A DNA stretch of 48,107 nt from Sphingobium indicum BiD32 (GTDB lineage Bacteria; Pseudomonadota; Alphaproteobacteria; Sphingomonadales; Sphingomonadaceae), in the NCBI RefSeq assembly GCF_000382885.1, contig NZ_CAVK010000146.1, forward strand, positions 1 to 48,107. The letters run 5' to 3'. Shown piece by piece: positions 44,596 through 48,107 of the stretch. Positions within the stretch are counted from its first letter, which is position 1. Every line of letters starts with the position of its first letter. The position numbers were made by a program, and so were the translations under genes. The notes beneath the pieces were generated by a model that worked only from the letters and a program-made list of their open reading frames with translations, did no database searches and was not told the origin of the DNA.

Positions 44596-45296
44596 CCATC
44601 CGCTTCGTCGAGGAAACCGGATCCACCAATGCCGATATGCTGGCATTGGCGGATCAGGGCGCGCCCGACGGCAGCTGGTTGCGCGCCGGGCGACAGACCG
44701 GGGGCAGGGGGCGTCTGGGCCGCAACTGGGAAAGCCCGGTCGGCAATCTCCATTGCTCCACGCTGATCCGGTTGCGGGCGGGCGATCCCTTGCCGCACAC
44801 GCTGGCGCTGGTCGCGGCCAATGCGGTTCATGCGCTGGTCGCGCCACTGTGCGCCGGGCAGGCGCGGATCAAATGGCCCAATGACGTTCTGGTCGATGGC
44901 GCGAAGATTGCGGGCATCTTGCTGGAGCGGGCTGGCGATGCGATCGTCGTGGGCATCGGTATCAACGTTGCTGACTATCCCCGTGACCTCGATCGTCCGG
45001 TGACCAGTTTGGCGGCGCAGGGTGCGACGGACGCAGAAGCAGGCGCGTTGCTGGAACGACTGGCGCAGCTTTTCGCCCACTGGCTATCCATCTGGCGGGC
45101 GCAGGGGCTGGAGCCGGTTCGGACCCACTGGCTACTCAACGCCCACCCGACCGGCACGCCGATGCGCGTGGCGCAACCCGATGGCGAGACGGTCGAGGGT
45201 GCATTCGATACGCTCGACCGGCAGGGTATGTTGATCCTGCGCTTGGCGAACGGGCAGAGCCGTGCCATTCACGCCGGTGACATATTTCTCATCTGA
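44592..45296 (+). CDS. birA: Biotin--[acetyl-CoA-carboxylase] ligase, monofunctional
   Basis: The enzyme attaches biotin to carboxylase carrier protein through biotinyl-AMP. Read from CTG at 44592 it has 234 residues. It has STN at 11-13 (ligand site), GGRGRLGR at 37-44 (biotinyl-AMP loop), KWPNDVL at 94-100 and AGILLE. The first ATG in frame (44637) would delete STN, so it is unlikely to be the true start; CTG overlaps the nuoN stop (CTGA), like the ATGA/GTGA joins elsewhere in the operon. No N-terminal helix-turn-helix is present, so it is not a repressor. Confidence 0.9.
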   Translation: MTIRFVEETGSTNADMLALADQGAPDGSWLRAGRQTGGRGRLGRNWESPVGNLHCSTLIRLRAGDPLPHTLALVAANAVHALVAPLCAGQARIKWPNDVLVDGAKIAGILLERAGDAIVVGIGINVADYPRDLDRPVTSLAAQGATDAEAGALLERLAQLFAHWLSIWRAQGLEPVRTHWLLNAHPTGTPMRVAQPDGETVEGAFDTLDRQGMLILRLANGQSRAIHAGDIFLI

Positions 45297-45310
45297 ACCA
45301 AGGATCGGCC

Positions 45311-46090
45311 ATGCTTCTCGCGATCGACGCGGGCAACACCAATGTGGTTTTCGCGCTTCTCGAAGGGCGCGCCATCCGCGCGCGCTGGCGGATCGCGACC
45401 GATCCGCGCCGCACGGCGGACGAATATGCGGTGTGGCTCAACCAGTTGCTGATGCTCGAAGGCTATAAGATCGCCGACGTTGATGCCGTCATCATCGCGA
45501 CGGTGGTGCCGCGTGCGCTGCATAATCTGCAGGTCTTGGCCGAAAAATATTTCAGAACAACGGCCTTGATCGCCGGGCAGGCGCCGGTTGACTGGGGCAT
45601 CGAACTGGACGTAGCCGAGCCGGGATCGGTGGGGGCTGACCGGGTTGTAAACGCCATAGCCGCGCACCATCTTTATGCAGGTGATCTGATTGTCATTGAT
45701 TTTGGCACCGCGACGACCTTCGATGTGGTCGACTATAGCGGCGTCTATAAGGGCGGGATCATCGCGCCGGGTATCAACCTGTCGCTCGATGCGCTGGTCG
45801 CGGCAGCAGCGAAGCTGCCCAAGATCGCCATCGCCCCGCCGGAAAATCGATCGGTCATTGGCCGGACAACAGAAGCACAGATGCATATTGGCGTCTTTTG
45901 GGGCTATGTAGCCATGATGGAGGGGCTGGTCGCCCGGATGAGGGCCGAGATTGGCCGTCCGACCAGAGTGATTTCGACGGGGGGCTTAGCGGTCCTCTTC
46001 AATGATAACAGCGATATTTTCGATGCGATCGCGCCGGACCTGACGGTTCAGGGCCTCGCGCTGATGCACGAACGGAGTTTACAAGCGTAA
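45311..46090 (+). CDS. coaX: Type III pantothenate kinase
   Basis: CoaX phosphorylates pantothenate, the first step to coenzyme A. The 259-residue protein starts [19 protein letters not shown] (phosphate loop) and has [15 protein letters not shown] and [14 protein letters not shown] of the ASKHA fold. Type III enzymes need a monovalent cation and are not inhibited by CoA. It lies 14 bp after birA and overlaps rnj by one base. Confidence 0.97.
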   Translation: MLLAIDAGNTNVVFALLEGRAIRARWRIATDPRRTADEYAVWLNQLLMLEGYKIADVDAVIIATVVPRALHNLQVLAEKYFRTTALIAGQAPVDWGIELDVAEPGSVGADRVVNAIAAHHLYAGDLIVIDFGTATTFDVVDYSGVYKGGIIAPGINLSLDALVAAAAKLPKIAIAPPENRSVIGRTTEAQMHIGVFWGYVAMMEGLVARMRAEIGRPTRVISTGGLAVLFNDNSDIFDAIAPDLTVQGLALMHERSLQA

Positions 46091-47727
46091 TGAAACCCAA
46101 GGATGAGCTGCTCTTCCTGGCCCTAGGCGGGTCGGGCGAGATTGGCATGAACGTCAATCTTTACGGTTGCCAGGGCAAATGGGTGATGGTCGATCTCGGC
46201 ATGACCTTTGGCGATCCAAATTATCCGGGCATCGAACTGGTGCTGCCCGACCTCAGCTTCATCGAGGAACGGCGCAAGGATCTGCTCGGCATCGTGCTGA
46301 CCCACGGGCATGAGGATCATATCGGCGCGATACCCTATCTCGCCGCCGATCTGGGCGTCCCGCTCTATGCCACGCCCTTTACCGCTGGGCTGATCCGCCT
46401 GAAACTGGAGGAGGAGGGGCTGACCAAGGAGGTCAAGCTCCATGTCATTCCCAACGAAGGCAGTTTTGAACTCGGCCCGTTCGGCTTTCGCTACATGCCG
46501 CTGGCGCATTCGATCCCCGAAGGCAATGCGCTGGTGATCGATACGCCCCATGGCCGGATTTTCCACACCGGCGACTGGAAACTGGACGATCAGCCGCTGC
46601 TGGGCGTGCCATCGACCCCGGCGGAACTGACCGCTGTAGGCGATCAGGGCGTGCTGGCGCTGGTGTGCGACAGCACCAATGTGTTCAACGACAAGGCCAG
46701 CGGGTCCGAAGGCGATGTCCGCGAAGGGCTGATGCAGACGATCGAGGGGGCCAAGGGGCGGGTGCTGGTCACTACCTTCGCGTCCAACGCGGCGCGCGTC
46801 CAGACGCTGGGCGAAGTGGCGACCGCGATGGGGCGCAAGGTCTGCGTCGCGGGCCGGTCGCTCGATCGGATCATCGGCATGGCCAAAGCCAGTGGCTATC
46901 TTAAAGGCTTTCCGCCCACGGTCGATTGGGACGACGCAATGGCGCTGCCCCGGGACGAGGTGATGATCATCGCCACCGGCGGTCAGGGCGAAGCGCGCGC
47001 GGCTTTGGCGCGCATTGCGTTTGACAGCCACCCGATCAAGCTGGCCGAAGGCGATCTGGTCGTCTTTTCGTCCAAGCAGATTCCCGGCAATGAAATCGCC
47101 ATCGGCCGTATCCAGAATGCGCTGGCCGCGAAGAATGTCGTGATGGTCACTGACCGGCAGGCCGAAGTGCATGTGTCCGGCCATCCGGGGCGTCCCGAAC
47201 TGGAAGCCATGTATCGCTGGATACGACCGGAGATATTGCTGCCCGTCCATGGCGAACGGCGGCATATGGCTGAACAGGCGCGATTGGGCCTGGCGACGGG
47301 CATCCCCAATGCGGTGGTGCAGTCCAATGGCGATCTGCTGCGGCTGGCACCGGGCAAGCCGACCATTATCGGCCGAGAAGAAGTCGGGCGGCTGGTGCTG
47401 GATGGCGACGTGATCCTGCCTGCTGAGGGCGCAACGATGAACGAACGGCGCAAGTTGGGCCTGCATGGCCAGATCAGCGTGGCCGTGGCGCTCGATGCCA
47501 AGGGGCGGCTGCTGGGCCGTCCGACGCTGCGGACGCAGGGCGTGCCGGTGGAGGAGGACAAGGCGTCTTTCCTGGCCGAAGCGGCCGATGATGCGGCAGC
47601 GGTCATCCCCAAGGGATCGCATGAAGAAGAGGCGGTGCGCGAACGTATTCGCCTGGCCGTGCGGCGCGCCGCGACCCGGTGGACCGGCAAGAAACCGATC
47701 GTGGACGTGCTGCTCATTCGAGCCTAA
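46090..47727 (+). CDS. rnj: Ribonuclease J
   Basis: The 545-residue metallo-beta-lactamase/beta-CASP ribonuclease has the zinc site THGHEDHIGAIP (His72, His74, Asp76, His77). Later beta-CASP motifs are FHTGDWKLD, VCDSTNV, FSSKQIPGNE and HVSGHPGRPE. A C-terminal domain of about 100 residues follows. RNase J has endo- and 5'-3' exonuclease activity and helps mature rRNA and mRNA in alphaproteobacteria. The operon position after nuo-birA-coaX is typical of the group. Confidence 0.97.
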   Translation: MKPKDELLFLALGGSGEIGMNVNLYGCQGKWVMVDLGMTFGDPNYPGIELVLPDLSFIEERRKDLLGIVLTHGHEDHIGAIPYLAADLGVPLYATPFTAGLIRLKLEEEGLTKEVKLHVIPNEGSFELGPFGFRYMPLAHSIPEGNALVIDTPHGRIFHTGDWKLDDQPLLGVPSTPAELTAVGDQGVLALVCDSTNVFNDKASGSEGDVREGLMQTIEGAKGRVLVTTFASNAARVQTLGEVATAMGRKVCVAGRSLDRIIGMAKASGYLKGFPPTVDWDDAMALPRDEVMIIATGGQGEARAALARIAFDSHPIKLAEGDLVVFSSKQIPGNEIAIGRIQNALAAKNVVMVTDRQAEVHVSGHPGRPELEAMYRWIRPEILLPVHGERRHMAEQARLGLATGIPNAVVQSNGDLLRLAPGKPTIIGREEVGRLVLDGDVILPAEGATMNERRKLGLHGQISVAVALDAKGRLLGRPTLRTQGVPVEEDKASFLAEAADDAAAVIPKGSHEEEAVRERIRLAVRRAATRWTGKKPIVDVLLIRA

Positions 47728-47740
47728 CATTATGCAGCCG

Positions 47741-47762
47741 TGTTCCCGCCTGCGCGGGAACA
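47741..47762 (+). repeat. Family B hairpin after rnj
   Basis: TGTTCCCGC CTGC GCGGGAACA is a perfect 9-bp stem 13 bp after the rnj stop. It is followed by TTTCAATC, a weak T-stretch, so it could be a poor terminator as well as a short family B repeat. Confidence 0.65.
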
Positions 47763-47804
47763 TTTCAATCTGTTGACCATAGAGACGAGCGAAGATCCAA
47801 GGCC

Positions 47805-48068
47805 ATGAACCTTTATGCCATTTTCGCCATCTATATACTGTTCTGGGTAATCAGCGCGTTTATCACGCTTCCCTTCGGCATCCGCACGCCCGATGAAACG
47901 GGCGAGCGGCTGGTGAAGGGGCAGGCAGACAGCGCGCCGAGCAATTTCCGGCCTGGCGTGGTGGCGCTCCGCGCAACACTGCTGTCAGGGCTGCTGTTCG
48001 GCCTCTATTATGCCAATTATGTGCAGGGCTGGGTCACGCTGGACATGCTGCCGGGCTATTCGCGCTAA
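47805..48068 (+). CDS. DUF1467-family small membrane protein
   Basis: The 87-residue protein has two helices (about 3-23 and 56-72) and the hallmark ITLPFGIRTPDETGERLVKGQADSAPSNFR between them. DUF1467 proteins are found in alphaproteobacteria, commonly downstream of rnj; their function is unknown. The ATG at 47805 (MNLYAIFAIYILFW) fits the family; no clear ribosome site other than AAGG four bases before it. Confidence 0.88.
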   Translation: MNLYAIFAIYILFWVISAFITLPFGIRTPDETGERLVKGQADSAPSNFRPGVVALRATLLSGLLFGLYYANYVQGWVTLDMLPGYSR

Positions 48069-48088
48069 GGTGGGATCAATTCACCTCG

Positions 48089-48107
48089 ACCCGTTCGTTT
48101 CGAGCGA
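48089..48107. repeat. Start of a family A repeat, cut by the window end
   Basis: ACCCGTTCGTTTCGAGCGA matches the left arm of 9459-9517 and 33343-33419. It lies 20 bp after the DUF1467 stop. The right arm would be outside the window. Confidence 0.7.

Noticed and set aside
1..48107. CRISPR array, prophage or insertion sequence
   Set aside because: No regularly spaced direct repeats, integrase, transposase or phage structural gene is seen; the repeats are short scattered palindromes.

Overview
The window looks like chromosomal DNA of a GC-rich alphaproteobacterium, most likely a sphingomonad (Sphingobium/Sphingomonas type). The grounds are a 14-gene nuo operon followed by birA-coaX-rnj and a DUF1467 gene, a small SRP RNA just upstream of dnaX, and families of short palindromic repeats typical of that group (arms such as TTCGACTTCGCTCA). 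The genus is an inference; no search was run. There is no phage, transposase, CRISPR array or rRNA. The content is mostly housekeeping, with small oddities. Layout: 1-3551 (minus) is rpiB-glyA-nrdR-GIY-YIG/TrmJ, with repeats between the genes and one inside the last gene. 3654-5838 holds a small membrane protein, a convergent HPP/CBS membrane protein and an alpha/beta hydrolase. 5991-9452 (plus) is a tightly packed run of two tandem cysteine desulfurases, an ISC-type [2Fe-2S] ferredoxin and a class A beta-lactamase. 9534-14824 carries the SRP RNA, dnaX, ybaB, lon and an HU gene ending in a strong terminator. 14832-16580 has rlpA, tRNA-His, hisI and a lipoprotein gene. 16574-22887 (minus) has a YitT protein, an Asp/Asn-hydroxylase-like protein with a TPR-like N-terminus, an MFS exporter, an L,D-transpeptidase and malic enzyme. 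22897-26042 is a divergent lysR/glcB (malate synthase G) pair sharing a perfect palindrome. 26107-29389 has a second L,D-transpeptidase coupled to an M23 peptidase, efp, and suhB with a terminator. 29477-48068 (plus) is nuoABCDEFGHIJKLMN-birA-coaX-rnj-DUF1467. How the genes work together: the nuo block encodes the whole proton-pumping NADH:quinone oxidoreductase. Malate synthase and malic enzyme flank a LysR regulator and suggest control of C2/C4 carbon flow. Two L,D-transpeptidases, an M23 peptidase, RlpA and a beta-lactamase show cell-wall work spread over the window. Desulfurases plus ferredoxin form an Fe-S assembly module that could serve the many clusters of complex I. Most notable points: repeat DNA translated in frame inside two genes (the linker joining GIY-YIG to TrmJ, and a 30-bp palindrome in a cysteine desulfurase); a beta-lactamase with the C69/C238 pair of class A carbapenemases; two tiny membrane-protein genes inside the nuo operon, one with AT-rich atypical codons; repeats occupying the three longest gaps of that operon; and a birA frame whose only sensible start is CTG. 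I found no convincing wholly new multi-gene system; the unusual signals are these local ones.
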